Shown here: piece by piece, positions 1 through 8,179 of the stretch
How positions within the stretch are numbered: position 1 is the first letter of the stretch
Layout of the letters: each line of letters starts with the position of its first letter
Origin: SZUA-35 sp965530755
GTDB lineage: Bacteria > Actinomycetota > Acidimicrobiia > Acidimicrobiales > SZUA-35
Reading direction: 5' to 3'
DNA length: 64,000 nucleotides
Assembly: GCA_965530755.1 (NCBI GenBank)
Contig: CBESNA010000017.1
Coordinates: forward strand, 12,735-76,734
Made by a program: the position numbers and the translations under genes
The notes under the pieces: generated by a model
What the model saw: the letters and a program-made list of their open reading frames with translations, nothing else
Database searches by the model: none
Told to the model about the DNA's origin: nothing

Positions 1-654
1 GGTCAACTCGACGGAATGGTCCTCCCCGGCGGGTTCGGCGAACGTGGTGTGCAGGGCAAGATCGAGTCCGCCCGGTATGCCCGAGAGCAGGGGGTGCCGG
101 CACTCGGGCTGTGTTTGGGCATGCAGGCCATGACCATCGAGTACGCACGGAACGTGTTAGGCCTGACCGGGGCGAACTCGTCGGAGTTCGACCGCCAGGA
201 TCACGAAACGCCGCATCCGGTGATCGATTTGATGGATTCGCAACGAGACGTCACCGAGAAGGGCGGAACGATGCGTCTCGGCGCCTACGTCGCCGTCCTG
301 GCCGAAGGATCGCAGGTAGCCGAGATCTATGGCCAGACCGTGGTCAAGGAGCGCCATCGTCATCGTTTCGAGTTCAACCCGAAGTACGTCTCCCGGTTCG
401 AGGAGAGCGGCGAATTCCGGTGCTCGGGAATGTCTCCGGACGGACGGTTGGTCGAGTTCATCGAGCTCGCCGGTCACCCGTTCTGGATCGGAACCCAGGC
501 TCATCCGGAACTGAAGAGTCGACCGGATCGACCGGCGCCGCTGTTCCACGCGTTCATCGCAGCATCTTTGGAAAGGGCCGAACAGCGTGATCCGTCGAGG
601 TTTCGTCGCATCGACCTGAACGACGCTGCATCCTCGGTCTCGGTGAAACAGTGA
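1..654 (+). CDS. pyrG: CTP synthase, C-terminal glutaminase part (5' end outside window)
   Basis: The last 217 residues of CTP synthase, which makes CTP from UTP with ammonia released from glutamine. The visible part is the class I glutamine amidotransferase domain. The nucleophile Cys38 (window numbering) sits in GLCLGMQ, and His168 and Glu170 in GTQAHPE complete the triad. The PGGFGERG stretch at residues 9-16 is the usual oxyanion region. The synthetase half lies upstream of the window. The gene is followed after 31 bases by a Nudix gene, the same order as pyrG next to ADP-ribose pyrophosphatase in many actinobacteria. Confidence 0.97.
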   Translation, partial: GQLDGMVLPGGFGERGVQGKIESARYAREQGVPALGLCLGMQAMTIEYARNVLGLTGANSSEFDRQDHETPHPVIDLMDSQRDVTEKGGTMRLGAYVAVLAEGSQVAEIYGQTVVKERHRHRFEFNPKYVSRFEESGEFRCSGMSPDGRLVEFIELAGHPFWIGTQAHPELKSRPDRPAPLFHAFIAASLERAEQRDPSRFRRIDLNDAASSVSVKQ

Positions 655-685
655 CCGAAGGTAACGCCGATGGCATGGAAACCGT

Positions 686-1246
686 ATGACGCTCCCGACC
701 GGCACGTCGGTGTTCACCCACGTCGGCGAGGATCTGGTCCATCAGGGCCAGGTTGTCGCCATGTACGACGGGCACTTCGAGGGCCCTGACGGGGCCGAGT
801 TGCGGCGAGACATCATCCGCCATCCAGGAGCGGTCTCGGTGGTGGCCGTCGACGAGGAACAACGGATCTTTCTCGTCCGTCAGTATCGGGCGCCGATCGA
901 TGCCGATCTCTGGGAGATCCCGGCCGGCAAGAAGGACGTGATCGGCGAGGAACCCATGGTGTGCGCCGCCCGGGAGCTTCGCGAAGAGGTGGGCATGGTC
1001 GCCGATGACATGGAGCACCTGATCGACCTCTACCACTCGCCTGGGTTCTGTGACGAGCTGCAGAACATCTTCCTGGCAACCGGGCTCACCGATGTCGGTC
1101 GTGAGGTCGACGGAGCTGAAGAGGCTCACATGTTGGTCGAGAGGGTTCCGCTCACCGACGCCGTCCGATACGCCCTCGACGGCACGATCACCGACGGGAA
1201 ATCGATCATCGGCATCCTGGCTGCAGCCCGAAAGCTCGGCGTCTAG
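686..1246 (+). CDS. Nudix hydrolase, ADP-ribose pyrophosphatase type
   Basis: A 186-residue Nudix protein, probably cleaving ADP-ribose to AMP and ribose 5-phosphate. The Nudix box spans residues 81-104 and ends in RELREEVGM, with the catalytic Glu pair in REEVG. The loop between the leading Gly and the first Glu has six residues rather than the canonical five; from memory the mycobacterial ADP-ribose pyrophosphatase shares this. The preceding ELWEIPAG-like stretch (LWEIPAG) is typical of the NudF/YqkG subgroup. The next gene starts 7 bases downstream, so the two are probably cotranscribed. Substrate is inferred from family and pyrG context. Confidence 0.88.
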   Translation: MTLPTGTSVFTHVGEDLVHQGQVVAMYDGHFEGPDGAELRRDIIRHPGAVSVVAVDEEQRIFLVRQYRAPIDADLWEIPAGKKDVIGEEPMVCAARELREEVGMVADDMEHLIDLYHSPGFCDELQNIFLATGLTDVGREVDGAEEAHMLVERVPLTDAVRYALDGTITDGKSIIGILAAARKLGV

Positions 1247-1253
1247 GACCACC

Positions 1254-1775
1254 GTGAGTGCCGCCGACGTGTTGCACCTGGCTCGGCGGTTCTTCGGATC
1301 GGTTCGACCCGGCCCGCCGTCGACAGACGACCTCGAGTGGGTTCGTAACCTGCTGGACGACGATGAGTGGTTGCTGTTCCAGCGCATGACGAACCCTGAT
1401 CGCCGCCACGCGGTCGCCGTTGCCCGAGATGTGCGCGCCGAACTGACCGATGCGGCCGGTCCGGTGATGGCCGCTGCGCTGCTCCACGACGTTGGCAAGG
1501 TCGAGAGCGGATTCCGGACGCCGGCCAGGGTCGTTGCAACGATTTTCTGGGCTGTCGCCGACGACGAGTTGGCCGATCAGTGGCTCGACGAGGCCGGGTT
1601 CCGTCGACGAATCGCTCAGTACCGCCGCCATCCTGGGATCGGTGAACAACTGTTGATCGAGGCGGGGTCTGATCCGTTCACCTCCGCGTGGGCAGCTGAC
1701 CATCACAAGCCACGTTCTCGTTGGCGGGCCGACCCCGAGATCGGTGATGTGCTCAAGTCCTGCGACGACGATTGA
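1254..1775 (+). CDS. HD-domain protein (putative metal-dependent phosphohydrolase)
   Basis: A 173-residue protein with an HD-type metal site: His52 in DRRHAVAVA and the His-Asp pair at 78-79 in ALLHDVGK, followed by later histidines in RRHPGIG and ADHHKP. The HD superfamily hydrolyses phosphomono- or diesters; no substrate can be read from the sequence. The GTG at 1254 is chosen because it lies 7 bases after the Nudix stop and the family homology begins just after it; an upstream extension of the frame overlaps the Nudix gene and is not protein-like. The 3' end faces trpS. Confidence 0.8.
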   Translation: MSAADVLHLARRFFGSVRPGPPSTDDLEWVRNLLDDDEWLLFQRMTNPDRRHAVAVARDVRAELTDAAGPVMAAALLHDVGKVESGFRTPARVVATIFWAVADDELADQWLDEAGFRRRIAQYRRHPGIGEQLLIEAGSDPFTSAWAADHHKPRSRWRADPEIGDVLKSCDDD

Positions 1776-1799
1776 AGGTCGCCGGTCGTCCGACTGTGA

Positions 1800-2813
1800 T
1801 CAGGGAAGCAGGCCGGCTGCGACCCGGGCTCGGTCCATGATGGGACTCGCGATCGCGCGGGCTTTGTCGGCCCCGGCATGGAGGACCTCGATGACGGTTT
1901 CGTCGTCGAATTCGGCGAGCCTCGCCTGGATGGGCTCGAGGAGTGCGATCACCGCAGCCGCAGCATCTGCTTTGAGCGGGCCGTATTGGGTGTAAGCGCC
2001 GGCGAGCTCGGCGGCGTCGCCGTTGGTCGCCGCAGCCAGGATCTCGAGCAGATTGGAGACGCCGGGCTTGTTGGTCGGGTCATAGCGAACTTCGCCGTCG
2101 TTGTCGGTGACCGCCCGTTTGATCTTCTTCTCGATTTCCTTCGGCGTGTCGTTCATGCCAATCGTGCCGCCCGGCGAGTCGATCGACTTCGACATCTTGT
2201 TCTCAGGATGCTGCAGATCCATCACCCGGGCCCCGGACTCGGGGATGCGATGCTCCGGAACGACGAAGGTGTCGCCGTAGCGCGAGTTGAATCGGATCGC
2301 CACGTCGCGGCTGAGCTCGAGATGCTGACGCTGGTCGTCACCGACAGGGACGACATCGGTGTCGTACAGGAGGATGTCAGCCGCCTGCAACGCCGGATAG
2401 GTGAACAGCGCGGCCGCTGTGAACCCGGTCGATCGTTCCGACTTGTCCTTGAACTGGGTCATTCGGCTGAGTTCGCCGAACGAGGTCACGCATTCCATGA
2501 GCCAGCCGAGTTCGGAGTGTTCCCGAACATGGGACTGGACGAACAGCGTCGAACGCTCGGGCTCGATGCCGGCGGCCAGCAGCATCTTGGCGATGTCGAT
2601 GGTGCCTCGGAGAATCTCGCCCGGCTCCTTCGGAACGGTCAACGCATGCAGATCCACGATGCAGTAGATGGCGTCGTTCTCGTGCTGGAGTCGCTCCCAG
2701 TTGCGAAGTGCGCCGAGGTAGTTTCCGAGATGGGTGGACCCGGTCGGCTGGATGCCGCTGAAGACTCGGAGGCGGCGATTGCCGGCATCGGGCGAGGCGG
2801 ACTGCGTTGACAT
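1800..2813 (-). CDS. trpS: Tryptophanyl-tRNA synthetase
   Basis: A 337-residue class I aminoacyl-tRNA synthetase that charges tRNA-Trp. The HIGH-type signature appears as THLGN at residues 27-31 and the KMSKS loop is intact at 206-210. Length is normal for bacterial TrpRS. It is transcribed divergently from scpA; the two share a short intergenic region with a promoter hexamer for each. A TACGAT box 8 bases before the ATG predicts a leaderless mRNA, leaving no room for a T-box or other leader control. Confidence 0.97.
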   Translation of the reverse strand: MSTQSASPDAGNRRLRVFSGIQPTGSTHLGNYLGALRNWERLQHENDAIYCIVDLHALTVPKEPGEILRGTIDIAKMLLAAGIEPERSTLFVQSHVREHSELGWLMECVTSFGELSRMTQFKDKSERSTGFTAAALFTYPALQAADILLYDTDVVPVGDDQRQHLELSRDVAIRFNSRYGDTFVVPEHRIPESGARVMDLQHPENKMSKSIDSPGGTIGMNDTPKEIEKKIKRAVTDNDGEVRYDPTNKPGVSNLLEILAAATNGDAAELAGAYTQYGPLKADAAAAVIALLEPIQARLAEFDDETVIEVLHAGADKARAIASPIMDRARVAAGLLP

Positions 2814-2821
2814 GGGCGCAC

Positions 2822-2827
2822 ATCGTA
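2822..2827 (-). promoter_or_regulatory. -10 box for trpS (predicted leaderless)
   Basis: TACGAT on the minus strand, 8 bases before the trpS ATG. Confidence 0.6.
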
Positions 2828-2857
2828 GGGGCGACAGCAGAAGTGCATTCGATCATT

Positions 2858-2863
2858 TAGAAT
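2858..2863 (+). promoter_or_regulatory. -10 box for scpA (predicted leaderless)
   Basis: TAGAAT, 7 bases before GTG 2871. It overlaps the upstream in-frame ATG at 2862, so that ATG would not be on the transcript. Confidence 0.6.
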
Positions 2864-2870
2864 GACAGCC

Positions 2871-3761
2871 GTGTCATTTCTCCAACCAGCTCCTCCTCTC
2901 GAGCCCCCGCTGCCGGCTTCGCCGGTCGAGGCCCCGTCATCCGACGCCACGGGCCCGTCCAACGAGTTCTCCGACAGCTCATCGGTCCGTGTGCGCACCG
3001 ACGTGTTCGAGGGCCCATTCGATCTCCTCCTGCATCTGATCCTGCGTGACGAGGTCGATCTCTACGAGGTCTCGTTGTTCGAGATCGTCGACGCCTACCT
3101 GGCCGAGATCGAGCGGATCGATGCGTGTGATCTCGAGCTGGCCACTGAGTTCCTCCTGATCGCAGCCACGCTCGTCGAGCTCAAGTGCCGCCGTCTGCTC
3201 CCCGTCGACGACGACTTCGATCTCGACGACGAGCTCGGGCTCTGGGAGGAGCGAGACCTCCTCCTGTCCCGCCTCCTCGAATGCAAGACTTTCAAGGACG
3301 CAGCGAAGGTGCTCGATCACTTGGCGGCGCTGGCAGCAATGGTCGCTCCACGCCGAGTCGGCCTCGAGGAACAGTTCCTCGATCTCACGCCAGACCTCCT
3401 CACCGGTGTGCAACCGGAACACCTCCGGCGGGCGTTTCTGAAAGTCGTCGCTCCCAAGCCCGTTCCGGAGGTCAGCCTCGCGCACGTCTCAGATGTCCGG
3501 ATCAGTGTTGCCGACGCCATCGAGGAACTCATCGACGAGTTACCGCGCATGGGTTCTGCTTCCTTCCGTTCGCTCACCGCCGGCCTCGGTGAGAAGCTCG
3601 AAGTCGTCGTCCGGTTCCTCGCCGTCCTCGAACTCTTCAAGCAGGGATATGTCGAACTCGACCAGCTCTCGTCGTTCGGTGACCTCACGGTCACCTGGCT
3701 CGGTGTCAACGACGTGGACGGTCAGCTGGCCCTCTCCGGCGCCGATCTGTACGAAGGCTGA
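2871..3761 (+). CDS. scpA: Segregation and condensation protein A
   Basis: ScpA kleisin, which bridges SMC heads and binds ScpB for chromosome condensation and segregation. The N-terminal kleisin motif FEGPFDLLLHLI follows a Pro/Ser-rich leader of about 40 residues. The C-terminal winged-helix region lies around FLAVLELFKQGYVEL. The in-frame ATG at 2862 is an alternative start, but a -10 box covers it, so GTG 2871 is preferred (296 residues). scpB begins 2 bases after the stop, forming the usual scpAB pair. Confidence 0.93.
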   Translation: MSFLQPAPPLEPPLPASPVEAPSSDATGPSNEFSDSSSVRVRTDVFEGPFDLLLHLILRDEVDLYEVSLFEIVDAYLAEIERIDACDLELATEFLLIAATLVELKCRRLLPVDDDFDLDDELGLWEERDLLLSRLLECKTFKDAAKVLDHLAALAAMVAPRRVGLEEQFLDLTPDLLTGVQPEHLRRAFLKVVAPKPVPEVSLAHVSDVRISVADAIEELIDELPRMGSASFRSLTAGLGEKLEVVVRFLAVLELFKQGYVELDQLSSFGDLTVTWLGVNDVDGQLALSGADLYEG

Positions 3762-3763
3762 TC

Positions 3764-4492
3764 ATGATCAACGACAGCACTGACGAGACGGGCACGCCCG
3801 AAACTGGAACGTCTGAAACGAGCGTTGCCGACAACAGTGCAGGGACCGAGCCTGCGGGTCCGCCGTCTGCTGATGCGCTCGTCGCAGCCAAACGGGCGAT
3901 CGAGGCCATCGTGTTGGTGGCCACCGACCCGATCCCGGATCAACTGCTCGCACAGGTGATCGAGCTGCCGATGCCGACCGTCCGCCGCTTGTGCGCCGAA
4001 CTCGCCGAGAGCTACGCCGGTGAGCGGCGCGGATTTCAATTCGTCGAGGTCGCCGGTGGTTGGCGATACCAGACACATCCAGACCTGGCCCCCTACATCG
4101 AGAAGTACGTGCTGGAGGGCCAGACGGCTCGACTCAGCAGTGCTGCGCTCGAGACGCTGTCGATCGTTGCCTACAAACAGCCGCTGTCGCGTGCCCAGAT
4201 GTCGGCCATCCGCGGCGTCAACGTCGACGGTGTCCTTCGCACGCTGGTGCAGAAGGGTTACATCGAAGAGATCGGCAGGGATTCCGGGCCGGGCCAGGCC
4301 ACGCTCTTCGGCACGACCGAGCTCTTCCTCGAACGGCTCGGGCTCGCCAAGATCGGCGACCTTCCGCCGTTGGGGGAGTTCGTTCCGGATGCCAGCGTCG
4401 TCGAGGCGCTCGAAATGACGCTGCGAGTCGCCCCCGAGGATCCACAACTGCCCCTCGACGCAGCAACCTCTGACTTGCCGTCCACGTCGTGA
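3764..4492 (+). CDS. scpB: Segregation and condensation protein B
   Basis: A 242-residue ScpB, the winged-helix dimer that clamps ScpA in the SMC complex. The diagnostic core includes AIEAIVLVATDPI (start of the first winged helix), GGWRYQTHPDLAP and LSSAALETLSIVAYKQPLSR, then the RGVNVDGVLRTL helix. The first 40 residues are a Thr/Ser/Glu-rich unstructured lead. It overlaps the pseudouridine synthase gene by 4 bases (GTGA), so translation is probably coupled. Confidence 0.95.
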   Translation: MINDSTDETGTPETGTSETSVADNSAGTEPAGPPSADALVAAKRAIEAIVLVATDPIPDQLLAQVIELPMPTVRRLCAELAESYAGERRGFQFVEVAGGWRYQTHPDLAPYIEKYVLEGQTARLSSAALETLSIVAYKQPLSRAQMSAIRGVNVDGVLRTLVQKGYIEEIGRDSGPGQATLFGTTELFLERLGLAKIGDLPPLGEFVPDASVVEALEMTLRVAPEDPQLPLDAATSDLPSTS

Positions 4493-5247
4493 GCGACGTC
4501 CCGCCCGTCGAAGTCCCGCCCATGGATGCTCCGCATCCAGACGGCGAACGCCTCCAGAAAGTGATGGCGAGGATCGGTATCGGCAGCCGTCGGGTCAACG
4601 AAGATCTGATCGCCGAGGGGCGGGTCACTGTCAACGGCGAGGTCGCCGTGCTCGGTCGCCGTGTGCATGTCGAGAGCGACGAGATCGCGGTCGACGGCGC
4701 CGTCTTCAGTTCATTGCCCGACTCGATCACGTACCTGCTCAACAAACCGGCCAAGGTGATCACGACGGCCAGCGACCCACAGGGCCGCCCCACCGTCTTG
4801 GCGCTGGTACCCGATGAGCCCCGGGTGTTCAGCGTGGGCCGTCTCGACTTCGACACCGAAGGGCTCCTACTGCTCACGAACGACGGCACCATGGCGCACC
4901 GGCTCACGCATCCCAGTTTCGGCGTGGAGAAGGAGTATCTGGCGCACGTCACCGGCGAGCCGAGCCGAGCCGATCTCCGTCGGCTTCGCGAAGGCATCGA
5001 ACTCGACGACGGGATCACCGCTCCGGCGCAGGTCGTCGCCGTTGCGCCGGACATGATTCGGATCACGATTCACGAGGGGCGCAATCGCCAGGTGAGGAGG
5101 ATGTTCGAGGCCATCGGCAGCGAGGTGATCCGTCTGGTCCGCACGAGGATCGGGCCAATCAGCGATCCGGGGCTCGAACCGGGTGCGTGGCGCGAGCTCA
5201 CCCGCGAGGAAGTGCTCGACCTCCAGCGAGCCGTCACCAGCCGATAG
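4489..5247 (+). CDS. rluB: Pseudouridine synthase, RluB/RsuA family
   Basis: A 252-residue rRNA pseudouridine synthase. An N-terminal S4 RNA-binding domain (residues 20-70, beginning ERLQKVMARIGIGSRR) is followed by the catalytic domain with GRLDFDTEGLLLLTNDG; Asp120 is the catalytic aspartate. The scpA-scpB-rluB order is widespread in Gram-positive bacteria and supports RluB (23S rRNA) over RsuA, though site specificity cannot be proved here. The stop codon TAG at 5245-5247 forms the first half of the -10 box used by aroH. Confidence 0.93.
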   Translation: MSDVPPVEVPPMDAPHPDGERLQKVMARIGIGSRRVNEDLIAEGRVTVNGEVAVLGRRVHVESDEIAVDGAVFSSLPDSITYLLNKPAKVITTASDPQGRPTVLALVPDEPRVFSVGRLDFDTEGLLLLTNDGTMAHRLTHPSFGVEKEYLAHVTGEPSRADLRRLREGIELDDGITAPAQVVAVAPDMIRITIHEGRNRQVRRMFEAIGSEVIRLVRTRIGPISDPGLEPGAWRELTREEVLDLQRAVTSR

Positions 5248-5250
5248 CCT
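5245..5250 (+). promoter_or_regulatory. -10 box for aroH (predicted leaderless)
   Basis: TAGCCT, 8 bases before ATG 5259. Its TAG is the stop codon of the upstream rluB gene. Confidence 0.5.
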
Positions 5251-5258
5251 CGGCCGCC

Positions 5259-5636
5259 ATGCCGATTCGAGCCATCCGCGGCGCCATCACAGTGAACGCC
5301 GACACTCGGGAAGAGATCTTCGAGCGCACGACTGCCCTGCTGGCGGCGCTCTATGAACGAAACAACCTCGTGCACGACGACGTCATCAGCATCCTTTTCA
5401 CCGCCACACAGGATCTGGCCAGCGCCCCACCAGCGGCGGCGGCACGGTCGTTCGGCCTTGTCGACGTCCCCTTGCTGTGCGCTCAGGAGATGCCGGTCAT
5501 CGGTTCATTGCCTCTCTGTATCCGTTTGATGCTCCATGTCGAGACCGATCGACCGAAGTCCGAGTTGCGGCACGCCTTCCTCAGGGGTGCCACGGCGCTT
5601 CGTCCCGAGTTGGCTGAACCGGGCGACGATCAATGA
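5259..5636 (+). CDS. aroH: Chorismate mutase, AroH type
   Basis: A 125-residue monofunctional chorismate mutase of the trimeric AroH fold, converting chorismate to prephenate. The characteristic start PIRAIRGAITV contains the active-site Arg7. The middle has SILFTATQDLASAPPAAAAR, with Arg, Cys (LLCAQEMPV) and Arg (LCIRLMLHV) in the positions expected for the substrate pocket. The ATG at 5259 gives the family length; the longer frame runs back into rluB. It overlaps tyrA by 4 bases, placing two consecutive tyrosine/phenylalanine steps in one unit. Confidence 0.93.
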   Translation: MPIRAIRGAITVNADTREEIFERTTALLAALYERNNLVHDDVISILFTATQDLASAPPAAAARSFGLVDVPLLCAQEMPVIGSLPLCIRLMLHVETDRPKSELRHAFLRGATALRPELAEPGDDQ

Positions 5637-6694
5637 CCAACCGCATCGCCAATGTGGTCGGGGCCGGGCTCATCGGCGGTTCCGTCGGCCTTGCCTTGCG
5701 TCAGCGGGGTTGGCAGGTGTCGATCGATGACGTGCATCGCGAGGTTGCCGAGGAGGCCGTGGCGATCGGCGCGGCCGACGAGATCGGCTTCGCTTCGGCA
5801 GCCGAGATCACGTTCATCGCGACACCGGTCGGCTCGATAGCCGAGCTGGCGATCGACGCGCTCGCCCGCACGAGGGGTCCCGTCACCGACGTCGGTTCGA
5901 CGAAGCTCGACATCGTCCGCGATGTAGCCGATCCGCGGTTCGTGGGCGGACATCCAATGGCCGGCTCAGAACAGGACGGGATCGCCGGGGCTCGATCCAA
6001 CCTCTTCGAGGGAGCGATGTGGGTGCTGACCCCCACAGAGGAGACCGATGAGGCGAGCTTCTCGTCCGTTCGGGCGATCGTGCGTTCGCTCGGTGCCGAG
6101 TCGACCACGTTGCTGCCAAGGACTCACGACCAGATGGTGGCGCAGGTGAGCCACGTACCCCACCTGACCGCCGCATCTCTGATGTGTCTCGCCGATGAGA
6201 TGTCGATCGAGCATCGAGCCCTCTTCCGGCTCGCCGCCGGTGGGTTCCGGGACATGACGAGGATCTCGGCCGGTCGGCCGACGATCTGGCCGGACATCTG
6301 CATCGCCAACAAGACGGCCATCGTGAAGGGCCTCGACGGCCTGATCTCACAGCTGGGCGACATCCGCGGTCGGGTGGAAGCCCAGGACCGAGACGGGATT
6401 CTCGACTTGTTGACGCGCGCCCGATCGGCCCGCGTCAATCTTCCCGCCGGCGTTGCCGCCGCCGACCACATGGCCGAGGTGGCTGTGCCGATCCCTGACC
6501 GGCCGGGCGAGATCGCAACGATTGCGACGCTTGCATCCGACCTCGACGTCAACATCTTCGATCTCGAGATCACCCACTCAGGCGAGGGCCGCCGCGGAGT
6601 GATGATGATGGTCGTCGACCAGGAGCAGGTCGAGCGGCTGCTCGGAGGTCTGATCGCCCGCGGTTACCGACCGACGAGCCACAACCTCGCATGA
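5633..6694 (+). CDS. tyrA: Prephenate dehydrogenase with C-terminal ACT domain
   Basis: A 353-residue prephenate dehydrogenase, oxidising prephenate to 4-hydroxyphenylpyruvate for tyrosine. The NAD-binding fold begins with GAGLIGGSVGLAL near residue 9. The catalytic His region GGHPMAGSEQDG lies near residue 105, and SHVPHLTAASL is the second conserved block. The last 70 residues (from VAVPIPDRPGEIATIA) form an ACT domain, which usually gives feedback inhibition by tyrosine. Translation is coupled to aroH by an ATGA overlap. Confidence 0.94.
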   Translation: MTNRIANVVGAGLIGGSVGLALRQRGWQVSIDDVHREVAEEAVAIGAADEIGFASAAEITFIATPVGSIAELAIDALARTRGPVTDVGSTKLDIVRDVADPRFVGGHPMAGSEQDGIAGARSNLFEGAMWVLTPTEETDEASFSSVRAIVRSLGAESTTLLPRTHDQMVAQVSHVPHLTAASLMCLADEMSIEHRALFRLAAGGFRDMTRISAGRPTIWPDICIANKTAIVKGLDGLISQLGDIRGRVEAQDRDGILDLLTRARSARVNLPAGVAAADHMAEVAVPIPDRPGEIATIATLASDLDVNIFDLEITHSGEGRRGVMMMVVDQEQVERLLGGLIARGYRPTSHNLA

Positions 6695-6754
6695 CGGCTA
6701 CCACCGAGTTGCCGGTATGGCCAGATGGCGGAGGACGATCGGACCGCGGGGAGG

Positions 6755-6760
6755 TAGGTT
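6755..6760 (+). promoter_or_regulatory. -10 box for cmk (predicted leaderless)
   Basis: TAGGTT, 7 bases before GTG 6768. It decides between the TTG 6759 and GTG 6768 starts. Confidence 0.55.
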
Positions 6761-6767
6761 GAGCGCC

Positions 6768-7478
6768 GTGACCGGGCAGCCCGAGCAGAGCACACCGAGC
6801 GATCCTCCCTCCGCCACTGACGAAGCGGACGATTTCGTGGTCGTCGCGATCGACGGCCCTGCGGGTTCGGGCAAGTCGACGGTTGCCAAACGGCTGGCCG
6901 TTGCGCTCGAACTCGACTACCTCGACACCGGCGCGATGTATCGATCGGTGACGTTCGCTGCGCTCGCCCGCGGTATCGACCCGGACAGCGACGCCGAACG
7001 TATCGCCGAGGTCGCTCGCATGTCAGACATCGACGTTCGAGCAGACGGCACCGTTCGCGTCGACGGCATCGACGTCACCACCCAGATCCGCGGCCCCGAA
7101 GTCACCCGAGCCGTGTCGGCCGTGGCATCCATCCCTGCAGTCAGGGCCGAGTTGGTGAGCCGCCAACGTGAGTGGGCTCGCCGACGCAATGGCGGCGTCC
7201 TCGAGGGTCGCGACATCGGTTCGGTCGTCTTCCCCGACGCCCAGTTGAAGGTCTATCTGAACGCCTCACCCGAGGTGCGGGCCGCCAGGCGGGCCGGAGA
7301 AGTCACCGATCTCGACTACGACACCGTCGCTGCCGATCTGGCTCGTCGCGACGCCTATGACAGCGGACGGACCGCCGACCCGCTGATGCGCGCCGATGGG
7401 GCGATCGAGATCGACACCAGCGACCTGACGATCGACGACGTGGTGGCGCTCCTCGCCGACCGGATCCACGGCCATTGA
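6768..7478 (+). CDS. cmk: Cytidylate kinase
   Basis: CMP/dCMP kinase of 236 residues. The P-loop GPAGSGKS is at 30-37, followed by the CMP-binding stretch LDTGAMYRS and the GRDIGSVVFPDA block. The open frame extends to 6717, and TTG 6759 (4 bases after GGGGAGG) is a rival start. GTG 6768 is preferred because it sits 7 bases after a TAGGTT box and gives a compact N-terminus. plsC begins inside its stop codon (TTGA overlap), as in the common cmk-plsC pairing. Confidence 0.92.
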   Translation: MTGQPEQSTPSDPPSATDEADDFVVVAIDGPAGSGKSTVAKRLAVALELDYLDTGAMYRSVTFAALARGIDPDSDAERIAEVARMSDIDVRADGTVRVDGIDVTTQIRGPEVTRAVSAVASIPAVRAELVSRQREWARRRNGGVLEGRDIGSVVFPDAQLKVYLNASPEVRAARRAGEVTDLDYDTVAADLARRDAYDSGRTADPLMRADGAIEIDTSDLTIDDVVALLADRIHGH

Positions 7479-8179
7479 GCGAGAGCTCCGGAAACGGTCT
7501 CGCCGATCGCGGTTTCAGCGGACCGCTGAGCCGGCCATCCCGCTGGTTCTATCGCAGCACCCGGGTGTTGTTCATGACGTTCTTCCGCACCTGGTGCCGG
7601 ATGACGGTGATCGGGAGCGACCGAGTGCCGGCCACCGGTGGGTTCATCCTGGCCGCGGGAGGGCACCGATCGATCCTCGACACGCCGGTCGTCGCCGGCA
7701 CCACCGGACGCATCCTTCGCTACATGGGAGCCGAGAAGTACTTCGAGGTGCCGGGTCTGTCGTGGTTCCTTCGTTCCGTGGGCGGCTTCCCGGTGCAAAG
7801 AGATGCGACCGATCGCGACGCGCTTCGTCTGAGCGAAGAAGTCTTGCGCAGCGGTGAACCGCTCGTGATCTATCCCGAAGGCACCCGATTCAGCGGACCC
7901 ATGGTGCAGCCGCTGCAGCAGGGGGCGGCGTTCCTCGCGTGCCGGGCACAGGTGCCGATCGTGCCGGTGGGGCTCGGTGGCACAGAACGGGCTTGGCCGA
8001 AGGGCGGTCGATTCATTCGTCCGACCAAGGTGGCCCTCGTCGTCGGCGAACCGATGATTCCCCCGGTGCCGGAGGACGGTCGTCGGGTCAAACGCTCGTC
8101 CGTGCGAGCATTCAGCGATCAGCTCCACGAGCGGCTTCAAGAACTGTTCGACGAGGCGCAGGAGCGCGCCGGCACGTGA
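7475..8179 (+). CDS. plsC: 1-acyl-glycerol-3-phosphate acyltransferase family protein
   Basis: A 234-residue PlsC-type acyltransferase, expected to transfer an acyl group onto lysophosphatidate at the membrane. The catalytic HX4D motif is His64-Asp69 (GGHRSILDTP) and the substrate motif YPEGTR is at 132-137. A hydrophobic stretch near residues 28-40 may dip into the membrane. It starts at a TTG overlapping the cmk stop and overlaps the next methyltransferase gene by 4 bases, so cmk, plsC and the methyltransferase form one operon. Confidence 0.9.
   Translation: MSESSGNGLADRGFSGPLSRPSRWFYRSTRVLFMTFFRTWCRMTVIGSDRVPATGGFILAAGGHRSILDTPVVAGTTGRILRYMGAEKYFEVPGLSWFLRSVGGFPVQRDATDRDALRLSEEVLRSGEPLVIYPEGTRFSGPMVQPLQQGAAFLACRAQVPIVPVGLGGTERAWPKGGRFIRPTKVALVVGEPMIPPVPEDGRRVKRSSVRAFSDQLHERLQELFDEAQERAGT

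Noticed and set aside
2814..2861. T-box or other leader control of trpS
   Set aside because: Only 57 bases between trpS and scpA starts and a -10 box 8 bases before the ATG.
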